DNA from: Corallococcus coralloides DSM 2259
GTDB taxonomy: Bacteria > Myxococcota > Myxococcia > Myxococcales > Myxococcaceae
Direction: 5' to 3'
Length of the DNA: 64,000 nt
NCBI RefSeq assembly: GCF_000255295.1
Contig: NC_017030.1
Span: 5,704,001-5,768,000, forward strand
A program made the position numbers and the translations under genes. Under the pieces are notes generated by a model. It was not told the DNA's origin, did no database searches, and saw only the letters and a list, made by a program, of their open reading frames with translations. This document shows, piece by piece, positions 9,143-18,246 of the stretch; within the stretch, counting starts at the first letter, position 1; each line of letters opens with the position of its first letter.

Positions 9143-10468
9143 TCAGGTCCCGGTGGGGGTCCAGTTCACGCGCAGGTGCTGGATGGTGCGGATGGTCAGC
9201 GACTGCGTGTGGCCGAAGTCCGGGTTCTCCTCCAGCTTCAGGTCCGGGAGCTGATCCAGCAGCAGGTTGGTGGCGATGAGCGCCTCCAGCCGCGCGAGCG
9301 GCGCCCCGATGCAGAAGTGGATGCCCCGGCCGAAGCCCAGGTGCGTCGGGTGGTGCCGGGAGATGTCGAAGTGGTCGCCGTCCGCGAGCAGCGCGGCGTC
9401 ACGGCTTCCGGACGCGTAGAGCAGGAGCAGCCGCGAGCCCTTGGGCAACGCGACGCCCGCGAGCTCCACGTCCTCCATGGTGGTGCGGATCATCCCGTGC
9501 GCCACGGAGTCAAAGCGCAGCGTCTCCTCGATGAGGTGCGGCACCAGCGAGCGGTCCTCGCGCAGCTTCTGCCAGAGGCCGGGCTGGAGCAGGGCCTGCT
9601 TCCAGCACTGGGCGAGCAGCGCCGTCGTCGTTTCGTGGCCCGCCGCCAGCATGCTTCCGGCGATGGCGATGATCAGCTCCGGCAGCGTGAGCGCTTCGCC
9701 GTCCGCGTCGGTGGTGACCAGGTAGCTGATCAGGTCGTCGCGGGGTTCGTCCGTGCGGTCGCGGATGAGGCGGGCGACGTAGTGCTGGAAGGTGACCCAG
9801 CTGCGGGCGAGCGGCGGCTGCTCCTCCGCGGGGACGCGGGTGAAGATCATCCGGAAGAAGTCGTCACACCAGCGCTTGATGTCCGCCATGTCCTCCTGGG
9901 GAACACCCGCCATGCCCAGGATGACCCGCACGGGCAGCGGGTACGCGAACTCCGTCACCAGGTCCGCGTGCCCCTTGCGCGCGAAGGCCTGGATGAGCTC
10001 CTCGGAGACGGCGCGGATGGGGGCTTCCTGCGCGGCGATGCGCTGGGCGGAGAAGCCGCGCCCCAGCAGCTTGCGCAGCCGGGTGTGCGCGGGCGGATCC
10101 GAGTTGATCAGGCTGTCCGCCAGGGGGTAGCCCTCGGCGAGCACGGCGAGCGTCGCTGGAGCCAGCACCGACCCCATGTTGCCCAGGTCCGCCGACGAGT
10201 AGCGCGTCGGATCCTTGAGCACGTGGCAGATGTCCTCGTAACGGCTCACCAGCCACATCCCCAGCATGGGGTTGTAGCTGACGGGCGCGTCCTGTCTCAG
10301 CTGCGCGTAGAACGGATGTGGATCCTCGACGTGCGGTCCCGCGAACGGGTTGTACTGGGCACCCAGATGGGGGCACTTCATCGCGCCAGCGGCTTTGCTG
10401 GCGTGCGCATCGATGTGGATCGCCTCGGACTGCCCATCCACCTTCACTGCTTCCACTGCGGTACTCAC
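9143..10468 (-). CDS. Cytochrome P450
   Basis: A soluble bacterial P450 of 441 residues. The heme ligand is C386 in FGRGIHFCIG (canonical FGxGxHxCxG). The I-helix oxygen-activation motif AGHETT and the K-helix ExxR (EETLR) are both intact, so it should be catalytically competent. It needs external ferredoxin/reductase, which are not encoded nearby. GTG 10468 was chosen because GAGAGG precedes it at the proper distance; extension to 10516 adds 16 residues without a ribosome site. It lies between the methyltransferase region and menE on the minus strand, 105 bases downstream of menE's end in genome order but transcribed first. Substrate is unknown. Confidence 0.93.
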   Translation of the reverse strand: MSTAVEAVKVDGQSEAIHIDAHASKAAGAMKCPHLGAQYNPFAGPHVEDPHPFYAQLRQDAPVSYNPMLGMWLVSRYEDICHVLKDPTRYSSADLGNMGSVLAPATLAVLAEGYPLADSLINSDPPAHTRLRKLLGRGFSAQRIAAQEAPIRAVSEELIQAFARKGHADLVTEFAYPLPVRVILGMAGVPQEDMADIKRWCDDFFRMIFTRVPAEEQPPLARSWVTFQHYVARLIRDRTDEPRDDLISYLVTTDADGEALTLPELIIAIAGSMLAAGHETTTALLAQCWKQALLQPGLWQKLREDRSLVPHLIEETLRFDSVAHGMIRTTMEDVELAGVALPKGSRLLLLYASGSRDAALLADGDHFDISRHHPTHLGFGRGIHFCIGAPLARLEALIATNLLLDQLPDLKLEENPDFGHTQSLTIRTIQHLRVNWTPTGT

Positions 10469-10573
10469 CGTGAGCTTCCTCTCAGGATCCCCCCACAGCG
10501 GAATATTATAACCCAACCTGACAGGTCTACTCAGCGAGTCCTGCGAACCCCATCCATCAGGAATTCAGCGTTG

Positions 10574-12037
10574 CTAGGACCCAGGCTGATACGGGGGATG
10601 AGACCGGGCGTGTTTCCTTAGGACGGGGCGCTCCACCTTGCTCATGGCGTTCCGCGGCAGTGTTTCAATTGCGACAAAGCGAGTGGGCACCTTGAAGCGC
10701 GCCAGGGACTGGCGGCACCAGGCGTCCAGGTCGTCCGGGAGGGCGTGGCCGGGGCGCAGGACGACGAAGGCCACGGGGAGCTCGCCCCAGTGGGAGTCCG
10801 GCACGCCGACGACGGCGGACTCCAGGACGGCCGGGTGGTTGGCGAGGACGGCTTCGATTTCGGCCGGGTAGAGGTTCTCCCCTCCCCGCACGATGAGGTC
10901 CGTGCGGCGCGACAGGAGGGTGAGGCGCCCCTTCGCGTCCAGGACGCCCACGTCGCGGGTGCGCAGCCAGCCGTCATGGAAGGCGTCGCGCGTGGCCTCG
11001 CGCTGGCGCCAATAGCGGGCCATGAGCGTGGGGCCGCGGACCTCCACGTCCCCTTCCTGGCCTTCACCGAGCGTCTCACCGTCCGTCCCCACGATGCGGA
11101 CCTCCAGTCCCGGGAGGGGCGGACCCGCGGTGCGGCCATCCGCTTCGCCGGGGCGTTCGGTGGTGACCTGGGAGCAGGCCTCGGTGAGGCCGTAGGTCTG
11201 GAGGGCCAGGAGTCCCGCGGCCCGTGCCCTCGTGAGTAGGGCCGTGGGGACGGGACCTCCGCCGATGAGCGCGCATTGGAAGGTCGCGGGCAGCCTGCGG
11301 TCCTGTCGCGCGTCCAGCACACGCTCCAGCGTGGTGGCGACGAAGCTGGCGTGGGATGCGCCCTCCGTGTCGATGGCGCGGTTGACGGCATCCGCGTCGA
11401 AGCGCTCGTGCAGGAGGAGGCAGCCACCCTCGTAGGCGGTGCGCGTGAGCATGGCCAGGCCGCCAACGTGGAACAGGGGCAGCGTGCCCAGCCAGCGCGG
11501 CGCGGGGTGCGCGCCCAGGTTCGCCGCGGAGGCGCGGCATGAGGCACGGAAGGCACCTTCCGTGAGCACGACGCCCTTGGACCGCCCCGTCGTCCCGCTG
11601 GTGAAGAGGATGACCCGGGCCGTGTCCGCGTCCCAGGTGCGCTCGGGCACGGAGCTGGCCGTCACGCCGTCGGGGACGGACTCCAGGACCACTGCTTCCG
11701 GGAGCCGGTCCCTGAGGGTGCCAAGCGCCAGCGTGAGCCGGGGCTCGACATCTTCCAGCAGGGGCATCAGCTCCGCCGGAGTGAGCCGGGCGTTGAGCGG
11801 CGCGAATATCGCGCCCAGGCGGCCCAGCGCCCAGAAGAGGAAGGTCACCGCCGGGTGACTCGTGGACAGCAGGGCCACGCGTTGCCCCTGGTCCACGCCT
11901 CGCGCGGCCAGGGCCTCCGTCCAGCGCGTCACCTCTTCATCCAGCGCGCGGAAGGTCCAGGTCTGTCCCGCGAAGCGCAGCGCCTCCGCATGGGGACGCA
12001 GCCGCGCGCCTTCGCGGATGGGGCAGTCGTAGGTCAT
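10574..12037 (-). CDS. menE: O-succinylbenzoate--CoA ligase
   Basis: Activates o-succinylbenzoate to its CoA thioester in menaquinone synthesis. An acyl-adenylate-forming enzyme of 487 residues. The ATP loop FTSGTTGRSKG is at about residues 141-151, the YGLTEACSQ motif is in the middle, and GWLRTRDVG, the hinge, and the C-terminal catalytic Lys region (RNAMSKVERP) close it. The family alone could be any acyl-CoA ligase; its place at the end of the menF-D-H-A-C run fixes the role. The ATG follows a GGAGGAG ribosome site. It is 74 bases downstream of menC and last in the operon. Confidence 0.9.
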   Translation of the reverse strand: MTYDCPIREGARLRPHAEALRFAGQTWTFRALDEEVTRWTEALAARGVDQGQRVALLSTSHPAVTFLFWALGRLGAIFAPLNARLTPAELMPLLEDVEPRLTLALGTLRDRLPEAVVLESVPDGVTASSVPERTWDADTARVILFTSGTTGRSKGVVLTEGAFRASCRASAANLGAHPAPRWLGTLPLFHVGGLAMLTRTAYEGGCLLLHERFDADAVNRAIDTEGASHASFVATTLERVLDARQDRRLPATFQCALIGGGPVPTALLTRARAAGLLALQTYGLTEACSQVTTERPGEADGRTAGPPLPGLEVRIVGTDGETLGEGQEGDVEVRGPTLMARYWRQREATRDAFHDGWLRTRDVGVLDAKGRLTLLSRRTDLIVRGGENLYPAEIEAVLANHPAVLESAVVGVPDSHWGELPVAFVVLRPGHALPDDLDAWCRQSLARFKVPTRFVAIETLPRNAMSKVERPVLRKHARSHPPYQPGS

Positions 12038-12111
12038 GGCCTCACTCCTCCGAGGAGTTGGATCCGCCTCGGCGTCCGCGGGCCTTCGCGACGAAGGCCC
12101 GAGCGCATGGC

Positions 12112-13266
12112 TCAGTGTTCCCGGCTGAAGTCCGGGCTCAGTCCCAGCCCGGGCATGTCGCGAAGCCGCACGAGTCCCTGCCTGGGTTGATACGGATGAT
12201 CCTTCGGCTCGTCCGCGAAGAGCCGCCCCACGGCGAGGCCGGAGGCCAGGTCTCCTGACGGCAGCGCGGAGGCCAGATGCGCGGCGCCCGCTCGGGCCAC
12301 CACGCCATCGATGGAGCTGGTGACGTACGCGTGCATGCCCAGGCGGGCCGCGCGCAGCGCCACCACCATGGAGGGCAGCAGTCCGCCGAGCACCATCGGC
12401 TTGATCACCACCGCGCCCACCGCCGGCCCGCCGCCCAGGTCCATCGTGAGGAGCGTGCGCACCGCGGCGGGCGTGGCGAGCGTCTCGTCCGCGGCGATGA
12501 TGCACGGGGCGCGGCGCTGCACCCGCCACAGCGCCTGCAGATCCTCCGGCGGCGTGGGCTGCTCCACCAGCTCCAGGTCGTACCAGCCCAGCCGATCCAG
12601 GGCGCGGTTGGCTTCGGGCTCCGTCCAGCCGCCGTTCGCGTCCAGCCGCAGGCGCACGCGGGGCCCCACCGCTTCGCGCACGGCCCGGACCCGGGCTTCG
12701 TCCACGTCCAGCGAGCGGCCCGCGACCTTCACCTTCAGCGTCTGATAGCCCTCCTCCACCGCCGCTCGCGCTTCCTGGGCCAGGGCCTCCGGTTCCTCCG
12801 CGCTCAGCAGCGCGTTCACCAGGACCTCCTGCCGCGCCTCCTCCGCGAGCAGCCAGCACAGGGGGATGCCCTTGCGCTGGGCCACCAGATCCAGCAGCGC
12901 CAGCTCCAGGCCGTGCTGCGCGGCGGGGACGGGCTCCTCCGGGTCGATGCCGCGGATCCGCGCGCCGCGCTGGCGAACCTCTTCGCTGGCGGACGGGACG
13001 AGCGTGGCTTCGACGCCCTCGATGCTGTCCTCCAGCGTCTGCCCCTTGAGGGAGCTCAGCCACCCGCGCAGCACCGTGTGGGTGATGGCCAGGGACTCCG
13101 TGCCGAACTCGGGCAGCGGCATGGCTTCACCCTGCCCGATGCGGCCCTCCTCGTCGCGCAGCCGCACGAGGAACCCGTCGCGCGTGGCGTAGGTGCCCCT
13201 CGCCGTCCGCAGGGGGTTGGCCAGCGTGAGGTGCAGCGGGGTGAGCGTCGCTTCGATGATGCGCAT
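12112..13266 (-). CDS. menC: O-succinylbenzoate synthase
   Basis: Dehydrates SHCHC to o-succinylbenzoate. Enolase-superfamily protein of 384 residues. The catalytic lysine pair is present: LKVKV (K178, K180) at the end of strand 2, and K289 in VVIKP. Metal ligands are D209 (RLDANGG), E235 (VEQP) and D260 (AADE). Length and motifs match the MenC/N-acylamino-acid racemase branch; the men context supports MenC. The gene starts 9 bases after the menA stop and ends 74 bases before menE. Nothing is missing from the active site. Confidence 0.92.
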   Translation of the reverse strand: MRIIEATLTPLHLTLANPLRTARGTYATRDGFLVRLRDEEGRIGQGEAMPLPEFGTESLAITHTVLRGWLSSLKGQTLEDSIEGVEATLVPSASEEVRQRGARIRGIDPEEPVPAAQHGLELALLDLVAQRKGIPLCWLLAEEARQEVLVNALLSAEEPEALAQEARAAVEEGYQTLKVKVAGRSLDVDEARVRAVREAVGPRVRLRLDANGGWTEPEANRALDRLGWYDLELVEQPTPPEDLQALWRVQRRAPCIIAADETLATPAAVRTLLTMDLGGGPAVGAVVIKPMVLGGLLPSMVVALRAARLGMHAYVTSSIDGVVARAGAAHLASALPSGDLASGLAVGRLFADEPKDHPYQPRQGLVRLRDMPGLGLSPDFSREH

Positions 13267-13275
13267 GACGCCCCT

Positions 13276-14196
13276 TCAGCGCAGGTACAGGCCGACCGCG
13301 AACAGCAGCCCGAACACCATCTGCAGCTTCGCCGTCCCGCCCAGTGCGGGGTTGAGCGCCGCGCCCTCGGCCTTCAGCATCAGCTTCAGCGGCGGCACCA
13401 CCAGCGGCAGGCTCAGGAGCGGCAGGAACACCCAGGCGCTCGCGTAGCCCCTGGCGAACAGCACGAACGGCGTGACGTAGGAGGCCACCAGCAGCAGCAC
13501 GTACTCCGCCCTGCCGAAGCCCTGGCCGAAGCGCACCGCCATCGTGCGCTTGCCGGCCTTCACGTCCGTGCTCGCGTCACGCTGGTTGTTCACCACGATG
13601 AGGCACGTGCCGATGGCGCCCACCGGCACCGACGCCCACCAGGCCGCCGGGCTCACGACGCCGGCCTGCACGTAGTACGTGCCCGTCACCGCGACGATGC
13701 CGAAGAAGATGAGCACGAACAGGTCGCCCAGGCCGAGGTAGGCCAGCGGAAACGGGCCTCCCGTGTACGCGTAGCCACACAGCAGCGAGGCCACCCCGAT
13801 GGCCACGATGGGCCAGCCGCCCACCACCACCAGGTACAGTCCCACCAGCGTCGCCAGCGCGAAGCACCCGAGGCCCCCCAGCAGCACCGTGCCCGGCGCG
13901 ATGAGCCCGCTCTGCGTCACGCGCTTGGGCCCCAGGCGCTCCTCGGTGTCCGCGCCCTTCTTGTAGTCATAGAAGTCGTTGATGAAGTTGGTGCCGATTT
14001 GAATCAGCACCGCGCCCACGAGCGCCGCGAGCGCGGGCAGCAGGCGCCCCACGCCGTTGCTGTACGCGAGCGCCGTGCCCACCAGCACCGGCACCGCGCC
14101 CGCCGTCAGCGTCTTCGGACGCACGGCCATCAGCCACGTCTTCAGCGTGGGCCGGGGACGCGCCGCATCGGGAGGAGTGCTCACCAGGGTTGTCAC
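13276..14196 (-). CDS. menA: 1,4-dihydroxy-2-naphthoate polyprenyltransferase
   Basis: Attaches the prenyl tail to DHNA in the cytoplasmic membrane, giving demethylmenaquinone. It is a 306-residue UbiA-family membrane protein with about eight or nine hydrophobic segments. The first Asp-rich motif NFINDFYDYKKGAD is at residues 70-83, and the second is around DVKAGKRT (near 215). The GTG at 14196 overlaps the menH stop by four bases (GTGA), so translation is probably coupled; a second GTG four codons later is a less likely start. Downstream menC begins after 9 bases. Confidence 0.94.
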   Translation of the reverse strand: MTTLVSTPPDAARPRPTLKTWLMAVRPKTLTAGAVPVLVGTALAYSNGVGRLLPALAALVGAVLIQIGTNFINDFYDYKKGADTEERLGPKRVTQSGLIAPGTVLLGGLGCFALATLVGLYLVVVGGWPIVAIGVASLLCGYAYTGGPFPLAYLGLGDLFVLIFFGIVAVTGTYYVQAGVVSPAAWWASVPVGAIGTCLIVVNNQRDASTDVKAGKRTMAVRFGQGFGRAEYVLLLVASYVTPFVLFARGYASAWVFLPLLSLPLVVPPLKLMLKAEGAALNPALGGTAKLQMVFGLLFAVGLYLR

Positions 14197-15044
14197 GAGT
14201 GGGTCGCCTCTCGCGCCAGGATGGCGTGTTCGAACTGCGGCGCTTCGTACCAGGGCGTCTGGAGGAACGAGAGCACTTCGCGCACGTACTCCTCCGGCGC
14301 CTCCAGGTGCGGGGCGTGGGTGACCCCGGCGAAGGCGTGGCGCCACACCACCGGCAGCTCCGCCGCCATGCGCCTCGCCAGGTTCGTGAACTTCACGTCC
14401 TGCTCTCCGGTGAGCAGCAGCGTGGGCAGACGCTGACGGTGCAGCGCGGGCCAGTAGTCCGGCTGCACGCCCAGGCCCAGGGTCTCCAGCGCTCCGGCCA
14501 GGCCCTGCGCCGTGCACGCCTTGCGGCGCTCGCGCAGCGCGGCCTGCTCCGGCTCCGGCAGGCGGCGCAGTCCGTCGAAGAGGGGCAGCGCCTCCCACCG
14601 CTCCACGAAGGCGTCCACGCCCTTCGCGCGGATGAAGTCCACGAGCTTCGCGTCGGCCTCGCGCCGCTCGGCGCGCTCCTGACGGCGGTGCAGCCCGGGC
14701 GAGCCGCTCTCCATGATCAGCCGGCCGAAGCACTCCGGCGCGCCCACCGCGGCGCCCAGCGCCACCCGCGCGCCCTGCGAATAGCCGAGCAGATCCACGT
14801 GGCCGCCCAGCTCATGCGCCAGCTGGACCACGGCGTCCACCGTCTCCAGGAACCCGTCGCGCCCCGCCTTCTCCGGCAGCGGCGTGCGGCCGTGGCCGGG
14901 CAGGTCCACCGCCACCACGCGCACGGAGCGGCCGAGCAGCGGACGCAGGTGCTCGAACGAAGCGCCGCTGCCGGTGAAGCCGTGCAGCGCCAGGAGCGTA
15001 TGGGGGCCATCGCCCCAGATGTCATAAGCGAGCGTCACGCCCAT
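14193..15044 (-). CDS. menH: SHCHC synthase (alpha/beta hydrolase)
   Basis: Eliminates pyruvate from SEPHCHC to give SHCHC in menaquinone synthesis. A 283-residue alpha/beta hydrolase with the oxyanion HGFTG (21-25), nucleophile S89 in GYSQG, D216 in GEQD and H246 in APHLEAP. This complete Ser-Asp-His triad matches MenH. The identity depends partly on position: it overlaps the menD 3' end by 10 bases and menA by 4, inside a men operon. A different hydrolase in this position would be unusual. Confidence 0.9.
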   Translation of the reverse strand: MGVTLAYDIWGDGPHTLLALHGFTGSGASFEHLRPLLGRSVRVVAVDLPGHGRTPLPEKAGRDGFLETVDAVVQLAHELGGHVDLLGYSQGARVALGAAVGAPECFGRLIMESGSPGLHRRQERAERREADAKLVDFIRAKGVDAFVERWEALPLFDGLRRLPEPEQAALRERRKACTAQGLAGALETLGLGVQPDYWPALHRQRLPTLLLTGEQDVKFTNLARRMAAELPVVWRHAFAGVTHAPHLEAPEEYVREVLSFLQTPWYEAPQFEHAILAREATHS

Positions 15045-16804
15045 GGTCCTTCTCCCAGTGCGGCGGCCATCCGCGCGAAGAGGTGTCGGTGCGCATCCAC
15101 GTTGGTGGCCCGGTCCACCACGACCTCCACCAGGTGGAGGCCTCCCTCCAGCCCGGTGCGCACCGCCGCGCGCAGGGCCGCGGGCGTCGTGGGCCGCTCG
15201 AAGCGAGCACCCGCGAGCGCCGCCGCGTGCGACAGGTCCACGCCGTGCGGCGTGCCGAAGAGGGCCTCGAACTCGTCCGGCTTCGCCACCTGCGCCAGCG
15301 GCAGGAAGGAGAAGATGCCGCCGCCGTCGTTGTTCACCACCACGACCGTCAGGGGCACGCGCGCCCGCGCCGCGGAGACGAGCCCGCCCACGTCATGCAG
15401 GAGCGCCAGGTCGCCGGACAGGAGCACTGCGGGCCGTCCCGCCGCCGCGGCCATGCCCGCCGCGCTGGACACGATGCCGTCGATGCCGTTGGCCCCGCGG
15501 TTCGCCAGCACGCGCAGCGGCACGCCGCCACCGTGGGCGAACGCGTCCACCGCGCGGATGGGCATGCTGCTGGACACGAAGAAGAGCGCGTTCGCCGGCA
15601 GCGCCGCCACCACCTCGCGCGCCAGCCGGGGCTCGGTCAGCACGTCGGGCTGTTCGCCGAGCGCCTGCTCCAGCGCGTTGCGCGCCACCCGCTCCGCGTT
15701 GACGAAGTCCTGCGCCCAGCGGCCGGGGCCTCGCGACAGCCCTTTCGTCAGCGCACGGCACGCGAGCACCGCGTTGCCTTCCAGCACTCGCGTGGCCCGG
15801 TGCGCCGGGTCGTACAGCGCGCCCTCGTCGCTGAAGACGGTGATGTCCGCGCCGGAGGTGTCCAGCCACTGCTGCGGCGACTTGGGCGTCAGGCCTCCAC
15901 CGAAGCGCAGCACCAGCTCCGGCGTGTGGCCGCGCGCGAACGGCTCATGGCGCAGGAGCGCGTCGTAGAGCGACACGGTCAGCGGGCCGCCTCCATAGCG
16001 CGCCTGCGACGTGGCCTCCGCGAGCACCGGGTAGCCCGTGGCCAGGCTCAGCGCGGTGATGGCCTCCGCGAAGCCGTCGTCCTCGTCGCGGGGGCCGCAC
16101 ACGATGACGCCGCGCCCGGTGGCGGCGATGCGCGTGCGCACGTCCTCCAGCGCCGCCGCATCCGGAGCCCGCGACGACTGCGCGATGAGGGTCAGGGGCG
16201 CGTCCGTCCGCCCCTCCCTCGCGAGCGCCGTCAGCTTCTCCGCGCCGAAGTCCTGCGCGATGGGCGCCAGCGGTTCGCGGAACGGCACGTTGAGCTGCAC
16301 GGCGCCCCGGGGCGCGCGGCACGCGGTGCTCACCGCGCGGGCGGCCGTGGCGCGCAGGTGCGCGATGGCGGGGCTGCTCGCCTCGGGCATGCCCACGTCC
16401 GCGAACATCCTCGCGAAGTCACCGTAGAAGCGCGCCTGGGGCACCGTCTGCGGCGCGCCCCAGCCCTGCAGCTCCAGCGGCCGGTCCGCCGTGAGGATGA
16501 TCAGCGGCACCTGGGCCATGGCCGCCTCGATGACGGCCGGGAAGAAGTGCGCGCCCGCGGAGCCGCTCGTCGCGACGAGCACCACCGGCTGACGCGACTG
16601 CTTCGCCATGCCCAGCGCGAAGAAGCCCGCGCTCCGCTCGTCGATGACGGACCAGACGCGCAGGCCCGGCGTGTGCGCGCAGGCGAGCGCCAGCGCGGAC
16701 GAGCGCGAGCCCGGACACACCACCGCGTGCCGCGCGCCGCCCCGCACCAGCTCCTCCAGGAGCGCTCGCGACCACAGCACGTTGAGGTTGGCGTCCAGGG
16801 ACAT
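15035..16804 (-). CDS. menD: SEPHCHC synthase
   Basis: Thiamin-diphosphate enzyme that adds a succinyl-semialdehyde unit from 2-oxoglutarate to isochorismate. The protein has 589 residues. N-terminal VCPGSRSS and VIDERSAGFFALG (with the cofactor-activating Glu), ATSGSA, and the C-terminal ThDP motif SGDLALLHD ending in VVVNNDGGGIF are all present. It links 2-oxoglutarate supply to quinone synthesis. The ATG at 16804 shares one base with the menF stop (TGATG), giving tight coupling, and its own end overlaps menH. Confidence 0.95.
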   Translation of the reverse strand: MSLDANLNVLWSRALLEELVRGGARHAVVCPGSRSSALALACAHTPGLRVWSVIDERSAGFFALGMAKQSRQPVVLVATSGSAGAHFFPAVIEAAMAQVPLIILTADRPLELQGWGAPQTVPQARFYGDFARMFADVGMPEASSPAIAHLRATAARAVSTACRAPRGAVQLNVPFREPLAPIAQDFGAEKLTALAREGRTDAPLTLIAQSSRAPDAAALEDVRTRIAATGRGVIVCGPRDEDDGFAEAITALSLATGYPVLAEATSQARYGGGPLTVSLYDALLRHEPFARGHTPELVLRFGGGLTPKSPQQWLDTSGADITVFSDEGALYDPAHRATRVLEGNAVLACRALTKGLSRGPGRWAQDFVNAERVARNALEQALGEQPDVLTEPRLAREVVAALPANALFFVSSSMPIRAVDAFAHGGGVPLRVLANRGANGIDGIVSSAAGMAAAAGRPAVLLSGDLALLHDVGGLVSAARARVPLTVVVVNNDGGGIFSFLPLAQVAKPDEFEALFGTPHGVDLSHAAALAGARFERPTTPAALRAAVRTGLEGGLHLVEVVVDRATNVDAHRHLFARMAAALGEGPWA

Positions 16805-18099
16805 CACCGGCCCCCCAGCGCGCGCAACATCGCCAGACTCTTCATCTCCGTCTCCCGCCACTCGGACTCCGCGCTGGAGCCCGCGACGATGCCCGCGCCC
16901 ACGAAGAGCCGGGCCTTCGCCCCGCGCACCAGCGCCGAGCGCAACGCCACCACCAGATGCGCACGCCCGGGGCCCACCCAGCCCACCGGTCCCGCGTACC
17001 AACCCCGGTCCAGCGACTCGTGCTCCACCAGGAACGACAGCGCGCGCTCGCGCGGCGTGCCGCCCACCGCGGGCGTGGGGTGCAGCGCCGTGACGACCTT
17101 CGCGGTGTCCACGCCGTCCGCCAGCTCCGCGCGGATGCCCGTGCGCAGGTGCACCACGTTCTTCAGCGCGAGCACCGACGGCTGCGCGTCCGCGGACACG
17201 CTCGCCGCCACCGGCGTCAGCGCCTGGAGGATGTAGCGCACCACCGCTTCATGCTCGCGCCGGTCCTTGTCGCTCGCGTCCAGCGCATCCGCGCCGCCCG
17301 GCGCCGCGGACCCCGCGAGCGCTTCCGTCTCCAGCCGGCGCCCGTCCACCCGGCACAGCGTCTCCGGCGTCGCGCCCAAAAAGCCCGTGCCGTCCGGCGC
17401 GCGGAAGAGGAACGTCGCGCAGCGCGGGTTCTGCTCGCGCAGCCGCGCCAGCACGTCCACCACGTCGAAGGGCTCCGGCCCCTCCGCCTCCAGCGCCCGC
17501 GCCAGCACCACCTTGTGCAACTGGCCCGCGCCAATGGCTTCCACCGCGCGGTCCACCAGCGCCTCGAAGTCCGGCCGCGACGAAGCCGTGCGCAGCGCGA
17601 CCGGTGCGCCCACCGGGTGGCGATAGGACTGAGGGAAGGACGCTCGCACGCGCTCCAGCCGCGAGCGCACCACGTCCTCCGCGCCCGGCCCCTCCGGCGC
17701 GAAGACCGCGACCGCCAGCGCGCTGCCCTCGCGCCACACCAGCACCTCCGGCAGCGTCCAGCGCGCCAGCCCATGCGAGCGCCACTCGCCATCCACCGGC
17801 TGCGTGGGGCTGAAGCGCATGCCGCCGAACCAGGGGCCCGGCAACTGGGGAGACACCGCGTCCAGCCACCGCACGCTGTCGTGCCCGAGCGCGCCCAGCA
17901 CCGCCGCCAGCTCGCCGGGCGCATGCGCCTCGAGCACGCCCGCCTCGCCCCACCCCGCCACCGCCTCGCGCGCCACCGGCCGCTCCCAATACACGGAAGG
18001 AACGCCGAGGCTGCCCGCCCCAGCCAACGGATCCACTCCGGGCAGGGGCATCATCCCGGCGACCCATCGCGGGCCCTCAGCGGGACTGAGCGGCGTCAT
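16804..18099 (-). CDS. menF: Isochorismate synthase
   Basis: Converts chorismate to isochorismate, the entry to menaquinone (the siderophore branch uses the same reaction). 431 residues. The C-terminal chorismate-binding domain shows GATPETL, KDRREHEAVV, LHPTPAVGG, ESLDRGWYAGPVGW and AGSSAESEWRETEMK, all typical of MenF/EntC with the Mg-binding glutamates. The N-terminal 180 residues are the more variable half. It is the first gene of the leftward men operon and faces the DAHP synthase gene across 147 bases. The men neighbours favour MenF over EntC. Confidence 0.94.
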   Translation of the reverse strand: MTPLSPAEGPRWVAGMMPLPGVDPLAGAGSLGVPSVYWERPVAREAVAGWGEAGVLEAHAPGELAAVLGALGHDSVRWLDAVSPQLPGPWFGGMRFSPTQPVDGEWRSHGLARWTLPEVLVWREGSALAVAVFAPEGPGAEDVVRSRLERVRASFPQSYRHPVGAPVALRTASSRPDFEALVDRAVEAIGAGQLHKVVLARALEAEGPEPFDVVDVLARLREQNPRCATFLFRAPDGTGFLGATPETLCRVDGRRLETEALAGSAAPGGADALDASDKDRREHEAVVRYILQALTPVAASVSADAQPSVLALKNVVHLRTGIRAELADGVDTAKVVTALHPTPAVGGTPRERALSFLVEHESLDRGWYAGPVGWVGPGRAHLVVALRSALVRGAKARLFVGAGIVAGSSAESEWRETEMKSLAMLRALGGR

Positions 18100-18182
18100 C
18101 AGCCATTCTCCTGAACCTCGGGGGATGCGAGTGACATCACCTTCGATTGTCTTCTAAGCGATCTCGGCTATACATGCACCAA

Positions 18183-18206
18183 GGAGTTCAAAACCGCTTG
18201 AACTCC
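18183..18206. promoter_or_regulatory. Perfect 9-base inverted repeat in the men/aro divergent control region
   Basis: GGAGTTCAA (18183-18191) and TTGAACTCC (18198-18206) form a perfect dyad with a 6-base spacer. A smaller dyad GGAAT-CTGA-ATTCC follows at 18209-18222. Both lie in the 147-base gap between menF and DAHP synthase. There is no T-run, so an operator for a dimeric regulator is more likely than a terminator. The regulator is not identified. Confidence 0.5.
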
Positions 18207-18246
18207 ATGGAATCTGAATTCCAGTAACTCCAGCGAGGGAGCCGCC

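Noticed and set aside
12038-13063. Upstream in-frame extension of menE over menC
   Set aside because: MenE homology starts at 12037 after a perfect ribosome site; the extension overlaps menC in another frame.
16804-18099. Siderophore-type EntC instead of MenF
   Set aside because: All neighbours are menaquinone genes, and no dhb/ent genes are in the window.
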